Below are positions 8,073 to 16,128 of a DNA stretch of 18,047 bases, piece by piece. The stretch covers positions 1-18,047 of the forward strand of contig CALARR010000371.1 of assembly GCA_937889015.1 (NCBI GenBank). Reading direction: 5' to 3'. A program made the position numbers and the translations under genes. The notes under the pieces are model-generated. The model saw nothing but the letters and a program-made list of their open reading frames with translations, had not been told where the DNA came from and made no database searches. Position 1 is the stretch's first letter; every line of letters begins with the position of its first letter. This stretch comes from an uncultured Planctomycetales bacterium (lineage in GTDB: Bacteria; Planctomycetota; Planctomycetia; Pirellulales; Thermoguttaceae).

Positions 8073-9413
8073 CTAGCTCAGGCGTGCGTCGGCGTCGAGC
8101 ACGTCGGACAGGCGGCGGTCGCTGCGGCTCAGCAGCACCAGCAGCAGGGTGAGGGTGCGAAGTGCGTCGGGCGAGGGGTGGCCCAACGCGTACCAGAACC
8201 GTCCGCTGGGGCCGCCCGCCAACATCGCCCCGTGGCTCCGCAGGCCGGTTTCCATCGCCGTTCGCCCCGGTTCCGCCCAGGACACGGCCGCGCCGGCCGC
8301 GCTCAGAACCGACGCCAGACGCGGCTCGCTCCCTTCTTCCAGAAGCACCTTCGCCTGGGGCTGGTCCTGCAACAAGTAGCCGGCCACCAGCAAGAAGAAC
8401 CGCTCCGGGGCCACCGGCTCGCCACGCTGGTCGAACAGCGCGGCCGTCTCGCCGTCGTTTTCCACGCGCAGGCCAAAATGCGCCGACGTGCGCCGGATGT
8501 CGTCGCCCAATCGGCTGCGCGCTTTGGCCTCGATCGCCTGGCACGCCACGCGCGCACAGAGCGTTTTGATGTAGTGCACCAGAGGCAGGCTGTCGGTGTG
8601 CAGCACGAATCGCAAGGGGCGCAAGCCGTGGTAGTGCGCGGCCAGGTCGGCTAGGTACGGCTCGTCGGCCGCAAACCGTTCATGGGGGCCATAACGCCGT
8701 GCCGGCCGATTGACCCCATCGCCACCGCCGCGCCATGCGCCCAGCTCGGCCTGGCACAACTCGCGACTCCAGTCCAGCCGCGCCGGCGACGGCCCATTGA
8801 GCCGCAGACGCAATCCCATCGCGTGGGGCTGCTGCAGCGCGCTGCCGACTAGCAGTCCGCCGGCGGCCTGCAGGTGGTCCATGGCAAAGGCCAGGCAGGC
8901 CGAAGTGGCCGGCCCGATTTCCGATACCGCGCATGCCGCCCAGCGCAGTCCCTCGCAGGCGGCCGAAAGCACCTCGGCCGATCGCGGCCGGCCGTCGCCG
9001 GCCAGCACGACCAGCGGCGTCGCCCCGCAAGGCGACTGCCTCCGCAGCCACAGCCCGAAGGCCGAAGCCACGCCACGCGCCTCGCGCGCGCCGATCTGGT
9101 TGGGATACACGCCCACCAGGGTGTTGTCCAGCCACTGTGCCGGGCCCAGGCCGGCGGGGCGAACCTCGGCACGCTGCCGCTGCCGGGCCGTGGTCAACGG
9201 CCCCGTGTCGTCGCGATGCGCGCACTGCCTGCAAGGCGGGTAGAAACGAGCCAGCCGGCCCAAGTGGATCGCGCGCCCGATCGGCGATGGCTCGTCAGGG
9301 CAGCGGTATTCAGAGCCGGTCTCAGAACCCGTCAACAGCTCAGTGCGGCCGGGCCGCGCGACCTGGCTGCGGTGGTCTTGGGATCGGTTCTCAAACTCAG
9401 ACGGCGGCTGCAT
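8073..9413 (-). CDS. Phosphohexomutase-superfamily protein with degenerate active site (putative pseudoenzyme)
   Basis: This 446-aa protein has the fold signature of alpha-D-phosphohexomutases, but key motifs are altered. Domain 1 has VGVYPNQIGAREARGVASAFGLWL and VVLAGDGRPRS (135-145). The expected phosphoserine loop TASHNP appears as VGSALQQP (189-196): a serine remains, but His-Asn is gone. The metal loop normally DGDxDR is RVENDGET (316-323), and the sugar-binding GGExSGH reads AGGPSGRFWY (399-408). Catalysis as a normal mutase is therefore doubtful. The N-terminal extension carries Cys38 and a CRQC motif (Cys61, Cys64), possibly a metal-binding knuckle. ATG 9413 is preferred to 9446 because GGAGGGG lies just upstream of it. 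A binding or regulatory role is possible; the function is unknown. Confidence 0.7.
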   Translation of the reverse strand: MQPPSEFENRSQDHRSQVARPGRTELLTGSETGSEYRCPDEPSPIGRAIHLGRLARFYPPCRQCAHRDDTGPLTTARQRQRAEVRPAGLGPAQWLDNTLVGVYPNQIGAREARGVASAFGLWLRRQSPCGATPLVVLAGDGRPRSAEVLSAACEGLRWAACAVSEIGPATSACLAFAMDHLQAAGGLLVGSALQQPHAMGLRLRLNGPSPARLDWSRELCQAELGAWRGGGDGVNRPARRYGPHERFAADEPYLADLAAHYHGLRPLRFVLHTDSLPLVHYIKTLCARVACQAIEAKARSRLGDDIRRTSAHFGLRVENDGETAALFDQRGEPVAPERFFLLVAGYLLQDQPQAKVLLEEGSEPRLASVLSAAGAAVSWAEPGRTAMETGLRSHGAMLAGGPSGRFWYALGHPSPDALRTLTLLLVLLSRSDRRLSDVLDADARLS

Positions 9414-9735
9414 GGGCCCCTCCAGGCCGGTCGGTTCGACCCGCACTGTAGCGCGCCGCCGCGTTCCAGGTCAAGGCGGAATGAGTAGGGGCAGAGAATC
9501 GTAGGGCGTTGCCGAGCGTAGGCGAGGCACGCCGGATGCAGGCACAAAGGCCAGGCAGAGGGGCGCAGAGGGACCTGCCCTTGCGAGTTGTGGTTGATTC
9601 GGCGTGCCCGGTGCCAGGCCGTAGCCTGACAGCGGATGCCACGTTTGCGTGGCCATGCGTTCCCGGACTTGGCCATGCCCAGGGCGAGCGCGGCAAAATA
9701 CCCAGCGATCCCGCGTGCTCTTGCCGCTTGGACTG
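9414..9735. other. Intergenic region with a hairpin and a direct repeat
   Basis: No credible gene is seen between the phosphohexomutase-like start and the decayed prepilin tail. GCCACG (9638-9643) pairs with CGTGGC (9648-9653) around a TTTG loop. TGGCCATGC then appears twice, at about 9650-9658 and 9670-9678. The open frames here have poor codon character and overlap one another. Confidence 0.5.
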
Positions 9736-9888
9736 CTACTCGAATCGCGTCGGGATCTCGGTCATGTCATTGACGCCGCGGAATCCGGCGTTTCCCACGG
9801 CGAAAGTGCCGACGAACTTTGCACTGCCACGGCTGTTGCCGCCGACGTCGAAGATTGCCACCGCTGTCGAACGTACAGGCCGGCGGTG
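9736..9888 (-). pseudogene. Decayed C-terminal fragment of a prepilin-like protein
   Basis: On the minus strand, 41 codons from 9861 to a TAG at 9736-9738 read as VAIFDVGGNSRGS, then AKFVGTFAVGNAGFRGV and NDMTEIPTRFE. This matches the C-terminal ends of the two prepilins at 14126-15891: AIFDLG, then a short variable loop, then ARFIGTVAVGENGFVY in the second copy. Upstream the frame passes SCHRRPVRSTA, which lines up loosely with the Cys-containing GCTSPKTVYSIP segment, then hits a TGA at about 9891-9889. A possible N-terminal echo, TIVELAATITV, starts from an ATG at 10166, but it is too weak to include. The spacing is far shorter than an intact gene, implying internal deletion. Confidence 0.55.
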
Positions 9889-9891
9889 ACA

Positions 9892-10336
9892 AGATCACCA
9901 CACGCGGCCAAACCATCGCCGCTGTGGCCGCTTCGTGGGACGCACCGAGTCCACGGCCCGAGGCGGGGCGTCATTGATCTGACGCACTGACAGTCGATGC
10001 TGAAGCGGTCACTGCATCGCAAGCCAATGAAGTCCTGCAACAGCCAAGGGAGTCGACAGACGTGGCCAAAGGTTCGCCAAGTCCGGCGAAAACGCCGGCA
10101 TTTGTCGCATTGCCGGCTCGCCTTGACGGTGATCGTGGCTGCGAGTTCGACGATGGTGCATTGCATTCCTTGCGGTTGAGAGAGCGAGGTTTTCTCGGCA
10201 ATGCCCCTTGGGGTCGGTGCAGGGGAGACGCTGTGAACTCGCAGTTCTTCTGCTTTGGCACATCGATTGCATAGAGTCGCCCGGCGACCGTGCCCACACG
10301 GCCCCACGTCTGTGAAACACGCAACCTGGAATTGCC
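9892..10336. other. Region without an intact gene upstream of the ABC transporter
   Basis: I see no confident gene here. On the minus strand ATG 10166 begins MQCTIVELAATITV, which faintly resembles a prepilin N-terminal helix and may belong to the decayed copy at 9736-9888. The plus strand should hold the promoter for the ABC transporter genes, but no convincing -35/-10 pair was found. Only a weak GGA precedes the ATG at 10337. Confidence 0.4.
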
Positions 10337-11113
10337 ATGCAAAACGACGGCCTCGCGGCACCTCTGGTGGTATCGGAATTGAGTAAGACCTTTCGCCAAG
10401 GAACCGCTGACGTGCATGCCTTGGAGGGGGTCTCGCTGACGGTCCAAGAGGCTGAATTCGTCGCCGTGATGGGCGCCAGTGGTTCCGGCAAGAGTACGCT
10501 ACTGCACTGCATGGCAGGACTCACGCGTCCCAACGGCGGCCGGGTACTCGTCGACGGTCGGGATCTGTCGGCCATGTCCGACCGGCAACTCACGCTCTTC
10601 CGCCGGCGTCATGTAGGACTGGTGTTTCAGGCCTTCAATCTGATCCCCGCCCTGACAGCCGAGGAGAACATTTTGCTGCCGATCCTGTCCGACGGCGCTC
10701 GGCTGCCGGAGGGACGGTTGGACGAGCTCCTCGCGCGGCTCAGTCTCGACGCACGTCGCCACCATCGCCCCGACGCTCTCAGCGGTGGAGAGCAACAGCG
10801 CGTGGCAATTGCCCGCGCCCTGATCGGCGATCCTGCGATCATCCTGGCCGACGAACCGACGGGCAGTCTCGATTCCATCAGTGGTCAGCATTTGTGCCGC
10901 CTGTTGCGTGATCTTTGTGAGGAACAGGGACGCACGCTGGTCGTGGTCAGCCACGAACCCTCCGTGGCGATCTGGGCCAAACGCGTGGTTGTGCTCAAGG
11001 ATGGCCGCGTGCTGGCGTGTTTCTCTACGGACCAATTCTCTGGCGCCGACGCCTTGGCCGCCCACTATCAGAACACCGTCACTGCGGCCACGGCTCCGGA
11101 GATGCACGCATGA
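10337..11113 (+). CDS. ABC transporter ATP-binding protein, LolD/MacB type
   Basis: This 258-aa ATPase powers the membrane partner encoded next. The motifs are complete: Walker A GASGSGKST (46-54), Q-loop VFQAFNL (Gln98), signature LSGGEQQR (148-155), Walker B IILADEPTGSLD (168-179) and switch His206 in SHEPS. The D-loop sequence and the HALEGVSL opening are typical of the LolD/MacB/FtsE subgroup, which drives extracytoplasmic conformational work rather than simple uptake. Its stop overlaps the permease start (ATGA at 11110-11113), so the two are translationally coupled. The substrate is unknown; lipoproteins, peptides and other envelope cargo are all possible. Confidence 0.92.
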   Translation: MQNDGLAAPLVVSELSKTFRQGTADVHALEGVSLTVQEAEFVAVMGASGSGKSTLLHCMAGLTRPNGGRVLVDGRDLSAMSDRQLTLFRRRHVGLVFQAFNLIPALTAEENILLPILSDGARLPEGRLDELLARLSLDARRHHRPDALSGGEQQRVAIARALIGDPAIILADEPTGSLDSISGQHLCRLLRDLCEEQGRTLVVVSHEPSVAIWAKRVVVLKDGRVLACFSTDQFSGADALAAHYQNTVTAATAPEMHA

Positions 11114-14091
11114 AGATCGTCTTTCGATTGGCCGCGGCCTACTTCTGGCAACACCCGGGGCGCGTGTGTCTGGCGGCGCTCTCCGTAGTCGCCTCGGCAT
11201 GCATGGTGGTATGGGTGGTCAGCGGCTACGATGCTCTGGCCTCGCAGTTCGACGACGAGGCCGCAAACTACCTGGGCCGTTACCAGGTGGTGATTGTCCC
11301 CGAATCCGTGCGAAATCCTGTCATCGCGCCCGACTTGATGCGCGCATTGAAGCAGGACTTGTCCGTGGTCGAGGTCGATTCGGCCCTGCAATCGCGCGTC
11401 ACCGTAGCCGCCATCGGCGCTGACGGCCGGCCACGGCCTGGGCCCGGCAGTCCTCCGCCCGGCGGTGTCCAGCCCAATCAGGCCGCGGCCGGAGAAGGGC
11501 GCGCTCGCGGGCCGGGCATGCGAGGGCCCGGCGATGGTCCGCGCATGGGAGACCGTGGCCGGCAAGGGCCTGGCAGTGGTTCGCCGCCTGGCGTGCCGCA
11601 ACGGCCCGACGAGGCGCGTGCGCGCAGTCCGCAGGGGAGCCCCCGAGGTCGACGCCCCTTCGGCCCCACGCTGGTGGGCATCGACGCGCGACAGCCACCC
11701 TACGCATTGGTCGAGGGACGTTGGTTGGACTCGAAGAATACCGCCGGCGATGAGGCTGTCATCAGCCGCGGCTCGGCGGCACAACTCGAACTCGCCCTGG
11801 GGGACCAGGTCCAGGTGAGTGCCAAAGGCGGCGACTTCCGCATGAAGATCGTGGGTATCGTCGAAGGAACATCGATGACCGCCGCGATGGCGACCCGGCG
11901 CGGCACGGCTCCCGGTCCCGGGCGAGGCCTGCCGGCCGCCGCCCTGTATGTCCCCCTGGCACTGGCGGCCAAGATCACCAACCTTCCTCCGCGGCCCAAC
12001 TTGCTGTGCCTGGTATTGGGCGAAGGCGTCGACGTGGCCGCGTTCTGCAATGCCTGGTCGGCACGCCTGGCCGAGTTCGATCCCCCGGCATCGTTGTTCA
12101 GCCTCGAAGAGCTGAAGAACGCCATGGAGAGTCGCGGCGCGGGCGCCAGTGCCAAGAATCAGGCCTATGCCGCCACAGGCTTGGCCCTCTTGGCCGGGTT
12201 CTTCATCATCTTCGCCACGCTGAGCATGGGCGTCAGCGAGCGCGTGCGGCAATTGGCCATCTTGCGCGCCGTGGCCTGGACCCAAACGCAGGTGGCACTG
12301 CTGATTGTCTGCGAAAGCCTCACACTGGCAGTCCTCGGCTGGCTCGGTGGCCTGGCGGCCGGTTGGGTTCTGCTGCGTATGGTTCAAGCGGCCCAACCCG
12401 ATCTTTTTCCCAACGGGGCCGCCCTGGGGACGTGGTGTGTCCTGCTGGCCGCAGCCAGTGCCTTTGGCGGAGCCCTGGCGGCATCGGTTCTGCCGGCCTG
12501 GCGCGCGATGCGCGTCCGACCTTTGGAGGCCATGGCGCCGGCCAGGTACAGCCGCGTCGTACGCCGACCGCTGCTGCCGGTCCTGGTCGGGTTGGTGCTG
12601 ATCGCGGTGAATCCGTGGTTGGTGTTCAGCCTGCCCATGGAAGAGCAGTCTCGCTACTTGGTCTACGCCCTGCTGGGCTGCCCGGCCATGGCCATCGGCT
12701 TCCTGCTCCTCGTTCCTTCGGCCGTGGTTGTGACCGAGCGCCTTTTCGGGCCCGCGCTGGCCTGGCTGTTTCGTGTGGACGCGCGGTTGCTGCGCACGCA
12801 GCTCAGCTCGAGCTTGTGGCGCACGATTGGCACGGGCGTGGCTCTGACCATCGGCCTGGGACTGTTTGTCGCCACGCAGGTCTGGGGCTATTCGATGCTC
12901 GGGCCTTTCGTGCCGGGCGACTGGGTGCCCGAAGTCCTGGTGTGTTTCCCCTACGGTGGGCTGCCCGATGCAGAGTTGCAGGCCGTGCGCCAGATCCAAG
13001 GGGTTGATCCCCAACGCTGTCTGCCGCTGGCTGTGGAACAACCGCAATTGGCCGACGACATCACGCACAGCGACCAACGCGCCACCGTTGCCCGGCAAGA
13101 CAATGTTGTGCTGATTGGCTTGGATCCAGCGGCGGGTCTGGGCGGGAGCCATCCCTTGCTGAACCTGCAATTCGTGGCCGGTACGCGCGAGGGCGCCGTG
13201 GCTCGGCTTCAACAAGGCCGAGCCTGTATCGTGCCGGACCACTTCGTCCGGGCCACGGGGTTGAGTTTGGGCGATCGGTTCAAGATGATCCCGCCGGAAG
13301 CCCCGGAAGCGCCGGTCGAATACACGATCGCCGGCGTGGTGAACCTGCCCGGTTGGCACTGGATGACCAAGCTCTCCGGGCTGCGCCGACGCGCGGGGCG
13401 GTCGGCGGCAATGGTCTTCACCTCGTTGGACGACGTGCGGCGCGATTTCCGCATCGAGAAAACCAACTTCTTCTGGTTCAACCTGCAGCCGGGGGCGGAA
13501 CTCGAACAGATCGGCCAGGCCTTTCAGCCCATTGCCGAGCGGAACCGGGGGCTGCGCCAGCCGGTGAACGACCAAGGAACATGGGCCTTTGGGGCTTCCA
13601 TGTTCGGCCCTTATGTGCGTGTCACGACTGCCGCCGATATCCGCAGCCGGATCGGTACGCGCGCCAGCGGCATGATTTGGGCCATGAGTCGCCTGCCGTT
13701 GGTCACCCTGGCCGTTGCCGCCCTGGGGGTGATGAACGCGGTCATGGCGTCCGTACGCGCGCGGCGTTGGGAAATGGGCGTGATGCGCGCTGTGGGAATC
13801 ACGCCCTTTGCCCTGGTGCGGCTGATTCTGGCCGAGGGACTGCTGATCGGTGCTGTCGCCTGCCTGCTGAGCCTCGGGTTTGGGATCATGGCCGGCTGGT
13901 GTGGCGTGGGTATTTCGCAGTACGTCAGTTTCTTCGGCGGTCTGAATCCGACCTTGGTCATCCCTTGGGAGAATCTGTCGATGGGGTTGGCTGCGACGCT
14001 CGCGCTGTGCCTGCTGGCCGCCATCTGGCCCGCCATCGCCACCGGTCGCACCGAACCGTTGGAACTGCTTCAGGCTGGACGTTTTACCTAG
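11110..14091 (+). CDS. FtsX-type ABC transporter permease with duplicated FtsX domains
   Basis: This 993-aa inner-membrane protein is the partner of the preceding ATPase. It has a first transmembrane helix at about 19-38, a large extracytoplasmic MacB-like domain (about 40-350), three helices with the FtsX motif SMGVSERVRQLAILRAV (about 354-464), and further helices at about 488-505, 516-541 and 571-593. A second extracytoplasmic domain follows, then a C-terminal FtsX block with ARRWEMGVMRAVGITPFALV. About ten spans are expected, as in the large YbbP/LolC-like permeases. An unusual Pro/Gly/Arg-rich stretch occupies residues 105-184, between a normal beta-like segment and GPTLVGIDARQPPYALVEGRW. 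No membrane-fusion protein gene is nearby. The start at 11110 is fixed by the ATGA overlap and the basic MKIVFRLAAAYFWQHP opening. Confidence 0.88.
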   Translation: MKIVFRLAAAYFWQHPGRVCLAALSVVASACMVVWVVSGYDALASQFDDEAANYLGRYQVVIVPESVRNPVIAPDLMRALKQDLSVVEVDSALQSRVTVAAIGADGRPRPGPGSPPPGGVQPNQAAAGEGRARGPGMRGPGDGPRMGDRGRQGPGSGSPPGVPQRPDEARARSPQGSPRGRRPFGPTLVGIDARQPPYALVEGRWLDSKNTAGDEAVISRGSAAQLELALGDQVQVSAKGGDFRMKIVGIVEGTSMTAAMATRRGTAPGPGRGLPAAALYVPLALAAKITNLPPRPNLLCLVLGEGVDVAAFCNAWSARLAEFDPPASLFSLEELKNAMESRGAGASAKNQAYAATGLALLAGFFIIFATLSMGVSERVRQLAILRAVAWTQTQVALLIVCESLTLAVLGWLGGLAAGWVLLRMVQAAQPDLFPNGAALGTWCVLLAAASAFGGALAASVLPAWRAMRVRPLEAMAPARYSRVVRRPLLPVLVGLVLIAVNPWLVFSLPMEEQSRYLVYALLGCPAMAIGFLLLVPSAVVVTERLFGPALAWLFRVDARLLRTQLSSSLWRTIGTGVALTIGLGLFVATQVWGYSMLGPFVPGDWVPEVLVCFPYGGLPDAELQAVRQIQGVDPQRCLPLAVEQPQLADDITHSDQRATVARQDNVVLIGLDPAAGLGGSHPLLNLQFVAGTREGAVARLQQGRACIVPDHFVRATGLSLGDRFKMIPPEAPEAPVEYTIAGVVNLPGWHWMTKLSGLRRRAGRSAAMVFTSLDDVRRDFRIEKTNFFWFNLQPGAELEQIGQAFQPIAERNRGLRQPVNDQGTWAFGASMFGPYVRVTTAADIRSRIGTRASGMIWAMSRLPLVTLAVAALGVMNAVMASVRARRWEMGVMRAVGITPFALVRLILAEGLLIGAVACLLSLGFGIMAGWCGVGISQYVSFFGGLNPTLVIPWENLSMGLAATLALCLLAAIWPAIATGRTEPLELLQAGRFT

Positions 14092-14125
14092 ATTCCAAGA
14101 ATGTTTGCCCTGCGAGAGGAATGCT

Positions 14126-14953
14126 ATGAATGGCGCTGTGAACGATGGATATCGGGCCGCCACGCGTGCTCGTCGCGATGTGGCCGGGCCGCTTCGCCGG
14201 GGGTTCACCCTGCTGGAACTGGTCGTGGTGATCGGGATTGTGATGGCCCTGGCGGCGATTCTCACCGTCACCTTGCCTGATCTGTTCACCTCGGCCCACA
14301 ACGCCACCTTGGTCACCAACCTCAAAGAGATCGATGACATGGTCCAGACCTGGGCCAACACGCACCGCGGCGTATATCCCAACGGCTGGGACTCGCTGGT
14401 CACGTCCGCCGGCGAGTTCTACCAGTTCTTGCCGCGGATTAGCCCGGCCAATCCCTGTGGCACGTACTTCAAGCCCACAGAGCTCAAGGATCACCACGTG
14501 CGTCGGCTACGGCGCGCAGGGATCACCACCGTTTGTCACATGACCTACGACGGAACGTCGAGCGATGCACAAAACGCCACCCTCCTGGCTTCCGACGTGG
14601 CCAACCCCACAACCATCGCCTCCGGTATGACGCTGCTGTTTGCCAACGTCACCGGCAGCATGGCCGGAAACAAGATGCAGTTCGACAAGACCCACGATTA
14701 CGTGGTGTTCGGCGTCGGGCGCGGCACCGACCTGGTCGGCGGGACCGGTTTGATCAAAGACCAGCCGGTGATCATCCACACCCAAGGCTGCACTTCGCCC
14801 CAGACCACCTATTGCGCGCCTGCGGTCATCTTCGATCTTGGGCCGGCAACGACGACCGAGGGACGCGACAATTTTGTTGCCCAATACGTGGGGTCCGTCG
14901 CCCTGGCCGAAGGCCTGTTTCTGTTCAGTGAAGAAAAGACCACGATGTATTGA
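14126..14953 (+). CDS. Prepilin-like protein, type II secretion/type IV pilin N-terminus (copy 1)
   Basis: This 275-aa protein has a class III signal: a basic leader ending RRG, cleavage after Gly26, then FTLLELVVVIGIVMALAAILTV with Glu31 at position +5. It would be processed by a prepilin peptidase and inserted by its N-terminal helix. The mature region has THRGVYPNGWDSL (80-91), a Cys-containing middle, HDYVVFGVGRGTDLVG (190-205), KDQPVIIHTQGCTSP (211-225) and VIFDLG (234-239). The start at 14126 is supported by GAGAGGA at 14114-14120, spaced 5 nt; an upstream TTG in the same frame is less likely. It begins 34 nt after the permease gene and is paralogous to the next gene. Whether it builds a pilus, a secretion pseudopilus or a surface structure cannot be told. 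Confidence 0.85.
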   Translation: MNGAVNDGYRAATRARRDVAGPLRRGFTLLELVVVIGIVMALAAILTVTLPDLFTSAHNATLVTNLKEIDDMVQTWANTHRGVYPNGWDSLVTSAGEFYQFLPRISPANPCGTYFKPTELKDHHVRRLRRAGITTVCHMTYDGTSSDAQNATLLASDVANPTTIASGMTLLFANVTGSMAGNKMQFDKTHDYVVFGVGRGTDLVGGTGLIKDQPVIIHTQGCTSPQTTYCAPAVIFDLGPATTTEGRDNFVAQYVGSVALAEGLFLFSEEKTTMY

Positions 14954-15012
14954 GACTCCGCACTATAGCGACAACCCTCGACCCACCGTCAATCACAACC
15001 GGGAGCAAGACG

Positions 15013-15891
15013 ATGTTCACACGCGTTTCCTCGTGGCTGCGGCATGATCCGCTGTCGGAATCCTTTTGGGCCGATTTCTTCCCCGAGGCTCCACGACCTT
15101 GGGGGCGGCGCCGCAGTCGCGGTTTCACCCTGCTGGAACTGGTCGTGGTGATCGGGATTATCATGGCGCTGGCCGGTATCCTGACCTTGACTTTGCCCAA
15201 TCTGTTGAACAATGCCAACGAGGCAACGCTGGTCGCCAATCTGAAACTCTGCGATGACATGATTCAGTCGTGGCAGGCCGCCCACCGCGGCAATTATCCC
15301 ACCGGCTGGGATTCGCTCATCACCGGCACCAGTCTCTATCCCTACCTGCCGACGAATGTGACCGGCGGTGTCGTCGGCGGCTGCATCGAGCCCATGACCC
15401 TCACCGCGGCGCAGGTGGAACGGCTCAAACGCGCCAACATCACCACGGTCTGCGATATGACCCAATACACGGGTTCGTCCACAAACGCCGTGAACGCCAG
15501 CTACATGGCCGCAAACACCACCTTGCCGCGCACGCTCGCGGAGGGCGGCACGCTCGCCAAGGTGAATGTCAACATTACGCTCTCCAAGACCACCAATGCC
15601 CAGATGGAGTTGAACGCCACGCACGACTACGTCCTCTTCGGGGTCGGGCGCGGCACGGAACTCGTCGGCGTCGGCGGCTACATCAAGGACCAGCCGATCG
15701 CCGTCCACCCGGAAGGCTGCACTTCGCCCAAGACGGTTTACTCCATCCCTTGCGCTATCTTCGATCTCGGGGTTGCTTCCACCACGGGCAATGTCACCTC
15801 GCGCGATAGCACGGTAGCCCGCTTCATAGGCACGGTGGCGGTGGGCGAAAACGGCTTCGTCTATAGCGAGGAGGCGGTTGTCAATCAGTAG
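15013..15891 (+). CDS. Prepilin-like protein (copy 2), tandem paralogue
   Basis: This 292-aa protein has an unusually long 37-residue prepeptide (ending GRRRSRG) before FTLLELVVVIGIIMALAGIL, with cleavage after Gly37 and Glu42 at +5. The mature part shares the same landmarks as the previous gene: AHRGNYPTGWDSL (90-102), HDYVLFGVGRGTELVG (204-219), IKDQPIAVHPEGCTSPK (224-240) and AIFDLG (248-253). A 36-nt stretch coding for the pilin helix is identical at the DNA level in both copies. The start at 15013 follows GGGAG at 15001-15005. The gap from copy 1 is 59 nt. The pair probably arose by tandem duplication and diverged mainly in the middle region, and both are likely exported together. Confidence 0.85.
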   Translation: MFTRVSSWLRHDPLSESFWADFFPEAPRPWGRRRSRGFTLLELVVVIGIIMALAGILTLTLPNLLNNANEATLVANLKLCDDMIQSWQAAHRGNYPTGWDSLITGTSLYPYLPTNVTGGVVGGCIEPMTLTAAQVERLKRANITTVCDMTQYTGSSTNAVNASYMAANTTLPRTLAEGGTLAKVNVNITLSKTTNAQMELNATHDYVLFGVGRGTELVGVGGYIKDQPIAVHPEGCTSPKTVYSIPCAIFDLGVASTTGNVTSRDSTVARFIGTVAVGENGFVYSEEAVVNQ

Positions 15892-15981
15892 GCACGTGTC
15901 CTGCAACCCGCGCCGACCGTAGGGTGTGTCTCGATTTTCGGCGCGTCGCGCGTGGTTGGGCGTGGATGCTTCGAGGAATAG

Positions 15982-16040
15982 GGCCCGCCGCAACGGGCCT
16001 CGCTCACGTGGCGACTACTTCGCGAGACGATTTTCGCCAC
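15982..16040. terminator. Two hairpins downstream of the prepilin pair, possible terminator
   Basis: GGCCCG (15982-15987) pairs with CGGGCC (15994-15999) around a 6-nt loop. GTGGCGA (16008-16014) pairs with TCGCCAC (16034-16040) across 19 nt. Neither is followed by a long T-run. They sit in the 237-nt gap before the next gene and could end the prepilin transcript or form its 3' structure. Confidence 0.3.
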
Positions 16041-16128
16041 TTGTCGAAGGCGCGGCATGGTGTGGGCAAACCTGGTCGTGTGGTGTAGGATTGTCGAGCA
16101 AGGACTCTCAACCGGTAGGAGGTGCATC

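Noticed and set aside
9509..10361. Overlapping open frames between the mutase-like gene and the ABC ATPase
   Set aside because: Codon composition is poor, they overlap each other on both strands and none has a good ribosome site. Only the prepilin-like tail at 9736-9861 looks derived from a gene.
10337..14091. ABC pair as a MacAB-type efflux pump
   Set aside because: There is no adjacent membrane-fusion protein gene, and the permease is the large two-block FtsX type rather than the four-helix MacB type.
11068..14403. 1,111-codon minus-strand open frame opposite the permease
   Set aside because: It is antisense to the permease and prepilin start, has compositionally odd His/Gln/Arg-rich sequence, and shows no domain.
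15892..16128. Extended start of the squalene-repeat protein at 16057
   Set aside because: The AGGAGG site at 16117-16122 and the signal-peptide layout fit the ATG at 16129 much better.
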